From the NCBI GenBank assembly GCA_002746535.1, contig NVWA01000014.1, positions 1-64,000 on the forward strand: DNA of 64,000 nucleotides, read 5' to 3'. The DNA is from Planctomycetota bacterium (GTDB lineage: Bacteria > Planctomycetota > GCA-2746535). Made by a program: the position numbers and the translations under genes. Below, piece by piece: positions 8,081-17,263 of the stretch. The notes under the pieces were generated by a model. It was not told the origin of the DNA. It saw only the letters and a program-made list of their open reading frames with translations, and searched no databases. Each line of letters starts with the position of its first letter. The stretch's first letter is position 1.

Positions 8081-8832
8081 TAGTATCCTACTTCGATTAA
8101 ATATAAGCCATGACCAGGTACGGCAGGTCCTGCAGCTTGTCGGTTACTTGTTTCAAAAATTTGATCAATTTCATTCAGAGAAATTTTTTGTGAGCCTGCT
8201 TGTAAAAGGGTACCCACGATCATGCGTACCATTTTATAGAGAAATCCACTTCCCTTAATTGAAATGTTTAGTATTTGGTTATTTTCCGTGATATTTATGG
8301 AGTAAATTGTTCTGATAGTGTTTTCATCGCCAGTTTCTGAGCCTCTTAGACATGAAAAAGCACCAAAATCTTTTTCGCCGATGAATTTTAGGCTAGCTTC
8401 TTTAACAAGATTGATATCAAGTTTTACTCTATAGTGATAGAGTTTATTTCTTTCTAAGGCAGATCCAATGTGCCCACTCAAAACTTTGTAGTCATATCGT
8501 TTCGTTAATGCATTATAGCGTGGGTGAAAATCAGCATTCACTTTTGTGCAATTTTTAATAACAATATCATTTGGTAGATTTGCATTTAGTGCCAACGGAA
8601 TTTTTTCAATGGCTATATTATCAGGCGCTTGAAAACTAGCAGATTGTCCTAAAGCATGTACCCCAGCATCTGTTCTACCAGCACCAGTGCAATTTACTTT
8701 TTGTTGATAAATTTTATTTAGAGCAATTTGAATTTCACCTTGAATGGTTTTTTTATCATTTTGAATTTGCCATCCACTGTAATTGGTACCATCGTATTCG
8801 ATAATAATATGATAGTTTGAAAGCTCAGTCAT
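8080..8832 (-). CDS. truA: tRNA pseudouridine(38-40) synthase TruA
   Basis: Converts uridines 38, 39 and 40 of the tRNA anticodon arm to pseudouridine. The catalytic loop AGRTDAGVHALG carries the essential Asp at residue 55. Other family blocks are visible: the N-terminal IEYDGTNYSGWQ, the FHPRYNALTKRYDYK segment and the C-terminal SGFLYKMVRMIVGTLL. The 250-residue length is normal. It is the first gene of a minus-strand group followed by the cvpA-like and vanZ-like genes, with overlapping stop and start. A 44-base gap separates it from hisF upstream. Confidence 0.96.
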   Translation of the reverse strand: MTELSNYHIIIEYDGTNYSGWQIQNDKKTIQGEIQIALNKIYQQKVNCTGAGRTDAGVHALGQSASFQAPDNIAIEKIPLALNANLPNDIVIKNCTKVNADFHPRYNALTKRYDYKVLSGHIGSALERNKLYHYRVKLDINLVKEASLKFIGEKDFGAFSCLRGSETGDENTIRTIYSINITENNQILNISIKGSGFLYKMVRMIVGTLLQAGSQKISLNEIDQIFETSNRQAAGPAVPGHGLYLIEVGY

Positions 8833-8876
8833 GAGTTTTTTTATAAATAAATTGTTAAAAAAAATGAGTGAAAAAT

Positions 8877-9641
8877 CTAATAATTTAAGCGTACGGGTAT
8901 ATCTCTACTTTTTAAGTATTCTTTCGCTTCTTGAATTGTGTAAGTACCAAAGTGGAAGATTGAGGCTGCTAAAGTAGCACTTGCTTTGCCGATAGTTAAA
9001 GAATCAGCTAAATGTTCAAGATTTCCTGCTCCACCTGAAGCGATGACGGGGATGTTTACTGCATCAGAAACGGCAGCAGTTAGCTCGAGATCAAAACCAT
9101 CTTTGGTTCCATCAGCATCCATTGATGTTAATAGAATTTCACCGGCACCTAGTTCCTCTATTTGTTTAACCCAATTGATGACATCTAAGTCTACTGGGAT
9201 TCGGCCACCATTAATATAAACTTGCCATTTATTTTCAGCAATCTTTTTTGCATCAATGGCAACTACAATGCATTGAGTCCCAAATGTATTGGCAGCTTCT
9301 TTGATTAAGTTCGGATTTTTTACAGCGGCAGAATTCATCGAGACTTTATCTGCACCAGCATTTAACATGATTCTTACATCTTCGCAGACACTTATACCAC
9401 CACCGACTGTCAATGGCATAAAACAGCATTCGGCTGTTTGTGAAACAACATCAACCATTGTTTTTCTTTTTTCATGGGAAGCTGTGATATCGAGGAAAAC
9501 CAATTCATCGGCTCCTTGTTCGTCATACTTTTTGGCGGCTTCTACTGGGTCACCTGCATCAATGATATCAACAAAGTTAACACCTTTGACGACTCGTCCA
9601 TCGCGAACATCTAGACATGGGATTATTCTTTTGGCTAACAT
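8877..9641 (-). CDS. hisF: Imidazole glycerol phosphate synthase, cyclase subunit HisF
   Basis: The (beta/alpha)8 cyclase of histidine biosynthesis, which uses ammonia from the HisH glutaminase to close the imidazole ring. Catalytic Asp11 ([14 protein letters not shown]) and Asp130 (CIVVAIDAK) are present, along with both phosphate-binding Gly-rich loops (LTVGGGIS near 78-84 and VIASGGAG in the C-terminal half). Length of 254 matches the family. No hisH or other his gene is in the window, so the his genes appear scattered in this genome. It lies 11 bases downstream of lysS and may share its transcript. An AGAGAAT-type ribosome binding site precedes the ATG. Confidence 0.96.
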   Translation of the reverse strand: MLAKRIIPCLDVRDGRVVKGVNFVDIIDAGDPVEAAKKYDEQGADELVFLDITASHEKRKTMVDVVSQTAECCFMPLTVGGGISVCEDVRIMLNAGADKVSMNSAAVKNPNLIKEAANTFGTQCIVVAIDAKKIAENKWQVYINGGRIPVDLDVINWVKQIEELGAGEILLTSMDADGTKDGFDLELTAAVSDAVNIPVIASGGAGNLEHLADSLTIGKASATLAASIFHFGTYTIQEAKEYLKSRDIPVRLNY

Positions 9642-9652
9642 AAATTCTCTTT

Positions 9653-11125
9653 CTAATGATCTTGTTTCATTAGCGGGAAAAGAACGACATCTCTTAGATT
9701 TTCAGAATTTGTCAAAAGGGCGATTAACCTATCTATACCCATTCCCCAGCCAGAAATAGGGGGCATGCCATGTTCCATACACAATAGATAATCTTCATCC
9801 ATTTCCATGGCTTCCGTATCTCCCCCTTCTTTAGCTTGATTTTGATCTTCTAATCGTTGTCTTTGATCTAATGGGTCAATAAGCTCGCTGTAGGCATTAA
9901 TTACTTCCCATCCATTGATGACTAATTGAAAGCGATCAACGATTAATTTATTATCATCATTCATTCTCGCTAATGGGGATAAGTCTAGTGGTTGTTTAAT
10001 GACAAAAGTTGGGTTTATGATTGATGGTCTTGAAACTTTTTTATAAAGTTGATCAATTAAATTTCCACGACCTAAAGAATTGATATCAACTTCAAGTGTG
10101 ATACCTTTTTCTTTGATAGCTTGAACAAGACTTTCTTTAGTAGAATGTTGATCAATATCAATTCCTGAGTCTTGTTTGATTAAATCGCTAAAAGAAATTC
10201 TTTTCCACTCTTGACCGAAATCGATATTTGTATCATTGTAAGTAAGCTGATAACTTCCATTCACTTTTTCCAATACGTGTTTGATGAGCTTTTCTGTGAA
10301 GTTCATATTGTCTTCATAGTTCCAATAGGCACAGTAATATTCTAATAAGGTGAAATCTTGTAAGTGACTAGGGTCCATGCCTTCATTTCTAAAGCATCTT
10401 GCAAATTCATAAACTCGATCAAAACCGCCTGCGATGGCTCTTTTTAAATAGGTTTCTGGAGCGATTCTTAAAAACATATCAACATCTAAAGATTGGTGAT
10501 GAGTTTTAAAGGGAGTTGCCATTGCGCCAGATGCTTTGTTTTGAATGACAGGTGTTTCAATTTCAACAAAATCAGCGTCTTCTAGATACCGTCTGATGAC
10601 TTGGCACATTTTTATTCTTTTTTTGAAACGATCCATGGTTTCTTTGTTCATGACTAAATCGAGGTACCTTTGTCGATAGCATGATTCAACACTTTTTAAA
10701 CCACTATGTTTTTCTGGTAAGGGTAGGAGGGTCTTTGATAAAAATGTCCAGTTAGTTACCTTTAGTGTTATTTCACCTTTTTGAGTGGTGTAAATATATC
10801 CTTCACATCCGATAAAGTCTCCGATATCAACAACCTTCGTAAAGTGTTTAAATTCATCAGGAATTTCTTTGCCTACGAGAGCGATTTGCATGGAGCCAGA
10901 ATAATCTTGAAGCGTGGCAAAAATTAATTTACCAAACTTCCGAATGGCCATTAATCTGCCGGCTACACGCACATCTTTGGTATCAATAGCGAGTTTGCTT
11001 GCGTCATGAAGATAATGAGTTCTCTCATATCGTTCTGCAAATGGAAGATTTCCAGCTTCTTTAATTTTTTCTAGTTTTTCAATTCTTACTTTTCTTTGAT
11101 CAAGACCATCTAAAGGTGAAGACAT
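9653..11125 (-). CDS. lysS: Lysyl-tRNA synthetase, class II
   Basis: Charges tRNA-Lys. An N-terminal OB-fold anticodon-binding domain (about residues 40-150, [17 protein letters not shown]) is followed by the class II catalytic core: motif 2 [18 protein letters not shown] near residue 248 and motif 3 [13 protein letters not shown] near residue 460. Length is 490 residues, typical for LysS. I choose the ATG at 11125 because an AAGGA ribosome binding site lies 7 bases before it; a longer frame begins only at an unsupported TTG seven codons upstream. The C-terminus is short (LFPLMKQDH). hisF follows after 11 bases. Confidence 0.96.
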   Translation of the reverse strand: MSSPLDGLDQRKVRIEKLEKIKEAGNLPFAERYERTHYLHDASKLAIDTKDVRVAGRLMAIRKFGKLIFATLQDYSGSMQIALVGKEIPDEFKHFTKVVDIGDFIGCEGYIYTTQKGEITLKVTNWTFLSKTLLPLPEKHSGLKSVESCYRQRYLDLVMNKETMDRFKKRIKMCQVIRRYLEDADFVEIETPVIQNKASGAMATPFKTHHQSLDVDMFLRIAPETYLKRAIAGGFDRVYEFARCFRNEGMDPSHLQDFTLLEYYCAYWNYEDNMNFTEKLIKHVLEKVNGSYQLTYNDTNIDFGQEWKRISFSDLIKQDSGIDIDQHSTKESLVQAIKEKGITLEVDINSLGRGNLIDQLYKKVSRPSIINPTFVIKQPLDLSPLARMNDDNKLIVDRFQLVINGWEVINAYSELIDPLDQRQRLEDQNQAKEGGDTEAMEMDEDYLLCMEHGMPPISGWGMGIDRLIALLTNSENLRDVVLFPLMKQDH

Positions 11126-11255
11126 ACTTAAGTCCTTGTTTTTCAATAAGTTATAATTAATGTGATGTTTAAAATTCGGCTTGGGATTATACTTATACCC
11201 TGATTTTAATCAAGAATCGGTCGAAAATGATGATTATTCTGCCGTTAATTTACAA

Positions 11256-11283
11256 TTGGCATCGTAAAATTGCAGGATAGAAT
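11256..11283 (+). promoter_or_regulatory. Candidate sigma-70 promoter for the pseudo-deformylase gene
   Basis: TTGGCA at 11256-11261 and TAGAAT at 11278-11283 are separated by 16 bases. This gives a leader of about 35 bases before the ATG at 11325, which is itself preceded by a TAGGAAG ribosome binding site. Confidence 0.35.
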
Positions 11284-11324
11284 CCTATGCTTTTTAAATA
11301 CATCAATTGTAGGAAGATTTCTTA

Positions 11325-11846
11325 ATGGAAATGACGGTATACGAAACAACGGATGAAGTGAATTCATTGAAGATTAATGAATTCAAAGAGGAAGATTTAT
11401 CCACTCAACAGCAAGAAGAAATCATAGAATTTGCAAAAGAAGGAAATTATGCTTGCTTGGCTGCTCCTCAAGTAGGGCATTCATCTAGATTTTTTCTATT
11501 AAACGGAAAATTTTATTTTAACCCTTTTGTAGAATCCATTGATGAAAATGGAAAAAGCACTTTTGAAGTTTGCGAGAATTTCCCTGATAAACGAATCGAT
11601 TCAATGCGTTATAAATGGATTGAAATATCTTATCAAGAGGGTGGTGAACCTCAAACTAAGAAGTTTGAACTTGAGGACGCGCAATATGTTCAATTTTGCA
11701 TGGATTGGTTAGATAATTCAATAGGATCTTTAATTGAAACTATCAAGCAAGAAACAGTAATGAATAGTGATGAATTAATTGGAAGAAATGACCCTTGCCC
11801 TTGTAAGAGCGGTAAGAAATATAAAAAGTGTTGTGGAAAGAGATAG
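11325..11846 (+). CDS. Peptide-deformylase-like protein lacking the catalytic residues, fused to a SEC-C motif
   Basis: Residues 44-51 read CLAAPQVG, the deformylase motif 1 (GLAAPQVG). Further on, the positions of motif 2 (EGCLS) and motif 3 (QHExDHLDG) are recognisable as EVCEN (81-85) and QFCMDWLDN (123-131). The motif 2 Cys is kept, but both zinc-binding His and the catalytic Glu of HExxH are gone, so deformylation is very unlikely. Between them, FNPFVE and [13 protein letters not shown] align with the deformylase beta strands. The last 20 residues, [18 protein letters not shown], form a SEC-C zinc-binding motif as found at the SecA C-terminus, which can contact SecB or the ribosome. A role at the ribosome or with nascent chains is inference. 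The gene stands alone, with a GntR-type regulator 100 bases downstream. Confidence 0.8.
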   Translation: MEMTVYETTDEVNSLKINEFKEEDLSTQQQEEIIEFAKEGNYACLAAPQVGHSSRFFLLNGKFYFNPFVESIDENGKSTFEVCENFPDKRIDSMRYKWIEISYQEGGEPQTKKFELEDAQYVQFCMDWLDNSIGSLIETIKQETVMNSDELIGRNDPCPCKSGKKYKKCCGKR

Positions 11847-11948
11847 TAGTTTATTAGCTTGGTTTTTACAATGGCAAAAATGATTTTCTTGATTTTCTTT
11901 TTTGTCAATTGGTATAATGGTGACTACAAATTTTATAGGTAGGAATTT

Positions 11949-13043
11949 ATGGGAAAATTAACAAAAGTTGATCACGGAATTCAAACATTAAGAGAAGCTA
12001 TTTTAGAAGAAAAATGGACTCTAACGAATGGATACATATCTGAGAAATCGTTAATAGATTTTTTAAAACTTTCAAAAGTATCCGTTAGAAAATGTATTGC
12101 CTGCTTACAAGAAGAAAATTATTTAAGAAGTATTCCGTATAAAGGATATGTTGTTGGGCCTGCAGCCATACAAAAAATATATGAGAGAAAATACAAAGGT
12201 GAATATCGTAGAAGAGTTATTTTTGTCATTGAAATGGAAAAATTAACAAATTACCATTACAGTGCTATCGTTGATGCTGCAAAAGATGAAGCTAAATTAC
12301 TTAATTTTGAATTTCAAGTCAGTGATTTAGATAAGGAATCATTGGTTGATGAAATAAATCGTCATCCGGATGTATTAACTACCATCGCTTTGTTAAAAAC
12401 TGATTTAGATTTTGTAGATTATTTGATTCAATCATGCGCTCCGTCCATCTCAGTTGAGTTTGTTAGCGATGAAGCGATTATTGATTCAATTGTGCAAGAT
12501 GATGGTCAAGGAATAAATTTAGCATTTGATAGCGCTTGGGATAAAAATCATAGAGAAATAGGACTAATAGTTCTTGGAAATCATTATTTTCAGCCAGTTA
12601 GAAGATACACTGCTTTTACTGCAGCTTTGATGAGAAAAAATCTATTAGATTTAACTTATGCAAGTACGACTAAAAGGTTTGATCCGGAAGGTGGGAAAGA
12701 ATGCGTAAGAAAACTTTATTCTAATGGCAAAAAGCCAACGGCAATTATTGTTTCTCATTTAGAAATGATTACAGGCATATTAGATGAATTAGAATTGATA
12801 GGGGTTATCCCGGGTGAAGATGTTAGTATTATTGCTTGGGGAAATGAATTCTTAAAAAATAAATATTTATCTTATTCAAAATGGGAAAAACTAAATATAG
12901 ATTTAATTCAATGGTCTAGAGAAGAAATGGGTAAGATGGTTATTAGAATGTTAGAAGCTAGAATTAAGAATCCATTGATCCCAACCATGAAAGTTGAAGT
13001 TCCTGTTGAATATGTTGATAATGGTTCTGTGAAAACTTTGTAA
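11949..13043 (+). CDS. GntR-type transcriptional regulator with LacI-like sugar-binding domain
   Basis: An N-terminal winged helix of GntR type (residues 5-70; GYISEKSLIDFLKLSKVSVR, then CLQEENYLRSIPYKGYVV as the wing) is joined to a periplasmic-binding-protein-like effector domain (about 90-360), the arrangement of AraR-type regulators. Effector-domain marks include an NHREIGLIVLGNHYF segment, KPTAIIVSHLEMITGILDEL and GEDVSIIAWGNEF, the last equivalent to the LacI-family D-V-S-I-I-G-F/W strand. The ligand is unknown, probably a sugar or related small molecule. Regulators of this build are common in carbohydrate-degrading PVC bacteria. The gene 27 bases downstream is likely co-transcribed. 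Confidence 0.85.
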   Translation: MGKLTKVDHGIQTLREAILEEKWTLTNGYISEKSLIDFLKLSKVSVRKCIACLQEENYLRSIPYKGYVVGPAAIQKIYERKYKGEYRRRVIFVIEMEKLTNYHYSAIVDAAKDEAKLLNFEFQVSDLDKESLVDEINRHPDVLTTIALLKTDLDFVDYLIQSCAPSISVEFVSDEAIIDSIVQDDGQGINLAFDSAWDKNHREIGLIVLGNHYFQPVRRYTAFTAALMRKNLLDLTYASTTKRFDPEGGKECVRKLYSNGKKPTAIIVSHLEMITGILDELELIGVIPGEDVSIIAWGNEFLKNKYLSYSKWEKLNIDLIQWSREEMGKMVIRMLEARIKNPLIPTMKVEVPVEYVDNGSVKTL

Positions 13044-13070
13044 TGAATTCTAATTAGAATTTTTACTCAT

Positions 13071-14003
13071 ATGATGAACAAAGATAAACCTAAAAACATT
13101 CTGTTTCTTGGTTCACCGAGTACATCAGGCGATTATTTAATATCCTACTTATCTGCTTTAGAAATTGATGCTAATTTTTTTAGTTGTTTTAAATCGAACA
13201 TTAAAACTATTGGTTCTAAAGATGTAAAAACATTAGTACCGGAACAAATGGTTTCAAGTTCAATTGATATCATCATTCATCTCGAAGCAGCCTTAGAAAA
13301 ATCAGAATTAAATTTATTGCAAAACATGGTAGATTTAGGGAGCAAACTTATATTGTCTCCTAGCCAATTTGTTAGAGAGTCTTTAGATGGGATTGTGAAA
13401 AATAGTGAGAATGCTATTTGTAGTTTAAATACATGGTATTCGCCTTATTATCAGCATTTACTTAAAACATTTCCATTCGATGAACATAAACCGAACTCAA
13501 TTACGTGCCTAACCAATAATCTAAAAGGTACTTTGAATTTAAATGAAATGATTGAGAGTTTAATCTTATGTGTATTAATGCTTCAAGTTGAAAGTATGTC
13601 TTTTCAAGTATCTTTCATTAATAACGTTTTGATTATAATTGGTAACAGTGAAAATAAACAGAGTCTTAATTGGCAATATAATACTGACTCCTCTAGTCAA
13701 TTTAATAAAACGACGATTAATTTTGATCATAATACGGTAGAGATTTCTATTCCTTCTAGCGAGACAATTGATCGTCCTGGTTTCATTGAAATTCATGAAG
13801 ACAATATGATTAAGGAGCATTTAGCACCTTATGACTTTTTGTTAAAATATAATGATTTTGATCAACTTAATGGTTCATTTGAATTCTATCAAAGAGTTCT
13901 TTTCAAGGGTCAATTATTACTACTGCCTTATCAATTGCTGAAAAACATCCGCGTGTTGGTCAATAGTTTTCCTGATGAATTTATCAAAAGATTTTGTATC
14001 TAA
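13071..14003 (+). CDS. Unknown protein, possibly a decayed Rossmann-fold oxidoreductase-like partner of the regulator (310 aa)
   Basis: The start, NILFLGSPSTSGDYLISYLS, resembles a nucleotide-binding first strand and helix but has no GxGxxG motif. The segments IDIIIHLEAALEKSELNLLQ and LGSKLILSPSQFVRESLD recall the strand-helix rhythm of Gfo/Idh/MocA proteins at the place where they carry CEKP, which is not present. The C-terminal half is rich in beta-strand-like stretches. I therefore call it unknown with a weak Gfo/Idh/MocA-like N-terminus. No signal peptide or membrane helix. It lies 27 bases after the GntR/LacI-type regulator in the same direction, so it may be a co-factor or target of that regulator. 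Start: ATG ATG, with the first used. Confidence 0.5.
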   Translation: MMNKDKPKNILFLGSPSTSGDYLISYLSALEIDANFFSCFKSNIKTIGSKDVKTLVPEQMVSSSIDIIIHLEAALEKSELNLLQNMVDLGSKLILSPSQFVRESLDGIVKNSENAICSLNTWYSPYYQHLLKTFPFDEHKPNSITCLTNNLKGTLNLNEMIESLILCVLMLQVESMSFQVSFINNVLIIIGNSENKQSLNWQYNTDSSSQFNKTTINFDHNTVEISIPSSETIDRPGFIEIHEDNMIKEHLAPYDFLLKYNDFDQLNGSFEFYQRVLFKGQLLLLPYQLLKNIRVLVNSFPDEFIKRFCI

Positions 14004-14133
14004 TAAATTCAAAATATAGTATTTTCAATATTGATTGGCTTCCGCTTCATTTATTAAATAAATGAGGAATATAAGTGTTATTTTCGATTTAATAATTACA
14101 CTCGTCACGCGTTTTAGATGTATGATATATGTA

Positions 14134-15952
<1,819 letters not shown>

Positions 15953-15994
15953 GCTAATTTAAGCGAGACTTGATTTTCTTACTTCTTAAAAGAA

Positions 15995-17263
15995 TTAAAA
16001 ATCAATATTGGTGGCAATAATTAATCCATGATTTTTATCAGGTAGTTCACCAATATAATACTGTATTCTTAATCTAGAATTGAAAAGTGGGGTGAAGGTG
16101 ATTAAAAGCCCACCCCCTAAACTATAATAATTATCTGTATCACTTCTTCCGGCTTCCAAGAAAATATGAGGTTGCCAATAGGACCATAAAAATTTTCTAG
16201 AAGCTAGACCAACTCGTGATTTGGCATAGTAGAAGTTCTTGGAAAAAATACTATTGCTTCTTAAACCGTGTAAACTTGAACTTCTAAATGAAAAAATAGT
16301 ACCGACAGCTGATAATTCTTCTTCAACGGCTGAATAGCTTAATTGCCCAGTTAAAAGAATGCCTCTGAAGAGAGGATTAAATATAAATCCTTTGAACCAA
16401 TTTTTTTTTATATTTGCTGAAAAAGTGTATTTGTTAAATTTATCGTCTAAGTACCTCGCATTGGTAAAAAATCGATAGCCATGAGATATGTCATGATCTT
16501 GGTATAAGCGTCCTATACTAAAATTGAATGAGGAACTAAACGTTGGGTCTTTGTTAAAATTTAAGTCTGAATAGCGCAATTGCAGTCCATAAAATAATCG
16601 ATAGTTTTCGAAGACAGTTTTAAAATTTATATTTCCATAGACTTCCTCTTTTTCAAATTTAAACCATGAATCTGAGTAGTAGAAAAAAGAATCACCTTTA
16701 TTGCCACCTAAGCTTATACTTTGTATATATTTATTTGGCTGAATAATAGCAGAGTTAATGAAATAGTTTTCTGACACATTTGATTTTGCATATGCACCTC
16801 CAATCCTCCAAGCGTTATTTAATAAATTAGATTCATTTAAGCCTACCTGGTAGCTAAAGCTTTGTAGGTTTGTAGAGAAATTAACTATTGGGAGTAAAGT
16901 ATAGGTATCCTTTAATACAAAGGTTACATTGCCAGAGGATGAATTTGTAATTTTCACGGTTGTAAAAAGATTTGTATTCTTAAGAATCCTTTTAATTTGC
17001 CTTCGTGCTTTAGGATAATATAAGTTTTGGAATGTTTTGATTTCAGATGTGATGAAAATTTTAAGCTTTTTGAATTTTATTTTAGAACCCACTAATTGAA
17101 CTTTTAGAGGTCCTTCTTTGCAGATTAAAGTAAATGATTTGTTTTTCTTAGATGATTTATCATCAGATAAAATAGAAATAATATTAAATAATTGGAATAT
17201 AAAGATTGATAAGAAGATTAGGGTTAGTTTATGAAAACGCTGAATATTATTTTTGATAAACAT
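15995..17263 (-). CDS. Omp85-family outer-membrane protein with one POTRA domain (BamA/TamA-like, short)
   Basis: A hydrophobic N-terminal export signal (LTLIFLSIFIFQLFNIIS) is followed by a single POTRA-like domain (about residues 50-125, with helix YPKARRQIKRILKNTNLF and strand TTVKITNSSSGNVTFVLKD). A predicted 16-stranded beta-barrel fills the rest, with alternating strands and a C-terminal strand ending in IATNIDF (terminal Phe), as in Omp85 proteins. At 422 residues it is far shorter than BamA (about 800, five POTRA domains). It may assemble or export another protein, or be a FhaC/TamA relative; the role is inferred. I use the ATG at 17263; the longer frame starts at a TTG at 17278. It overlaps the 3' end of the cyclase gene by 17 bases, so the two are probably co-transcribed. 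Confidence 0.75.
   Translation of the reverse strand: MFIKNNIQRFHKLTLIFLSIFIFQLFNIISILSDDKSSKKNKSFTLICKEGPLKVQLVGSKIKFKKLKIFITSEIKTFQNLYYPKARRQIKRILKNTNLFTTVKITNSSSGNVTFVLKDTYTLLPIVNFSTNLQSFSYQVGLNESNLLNNAWRIGGAYAKSNVSENYFINSAIIQPNKYIQSISLGGNKGDSFFYYSDSWFKFEKEEVYGNINFKTVFENYRLFYGLQLRYSDLNFNKDPTFSSSFNFSIGRLYQDHDISHGYRFFTNARYLDDKFNKYTFSANIKKNWFKGFIFNPLFRGILLTGQLSYSAVEEELSAVGTIFSFRSSSLHGLRSNSIFSKNFYYAKSRVGLASRKFLWSYWQPHIFLEAGRSDTDNYYSLGGGLLITFTPLFNSRLRIQYYIGELPDKNHGLIIATNIDF

Noticed and set aside
11126..11146. Seven extra N-terminal codons for lysS from a TTG
   Set aside because: The AAGGA ribosome binding site lies inside this stretch, 7 bases before the ATG at 11125, so the ATG is the start.
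15970..16004. Imperfect inverted repeat TTGATTTT/AAAATCAA near the thiC and Omp85 stops as a terminator
   Set aside because: The stem is AT-only, has mismatches and overlaps the coding end of the barrel gene; too weak to list.
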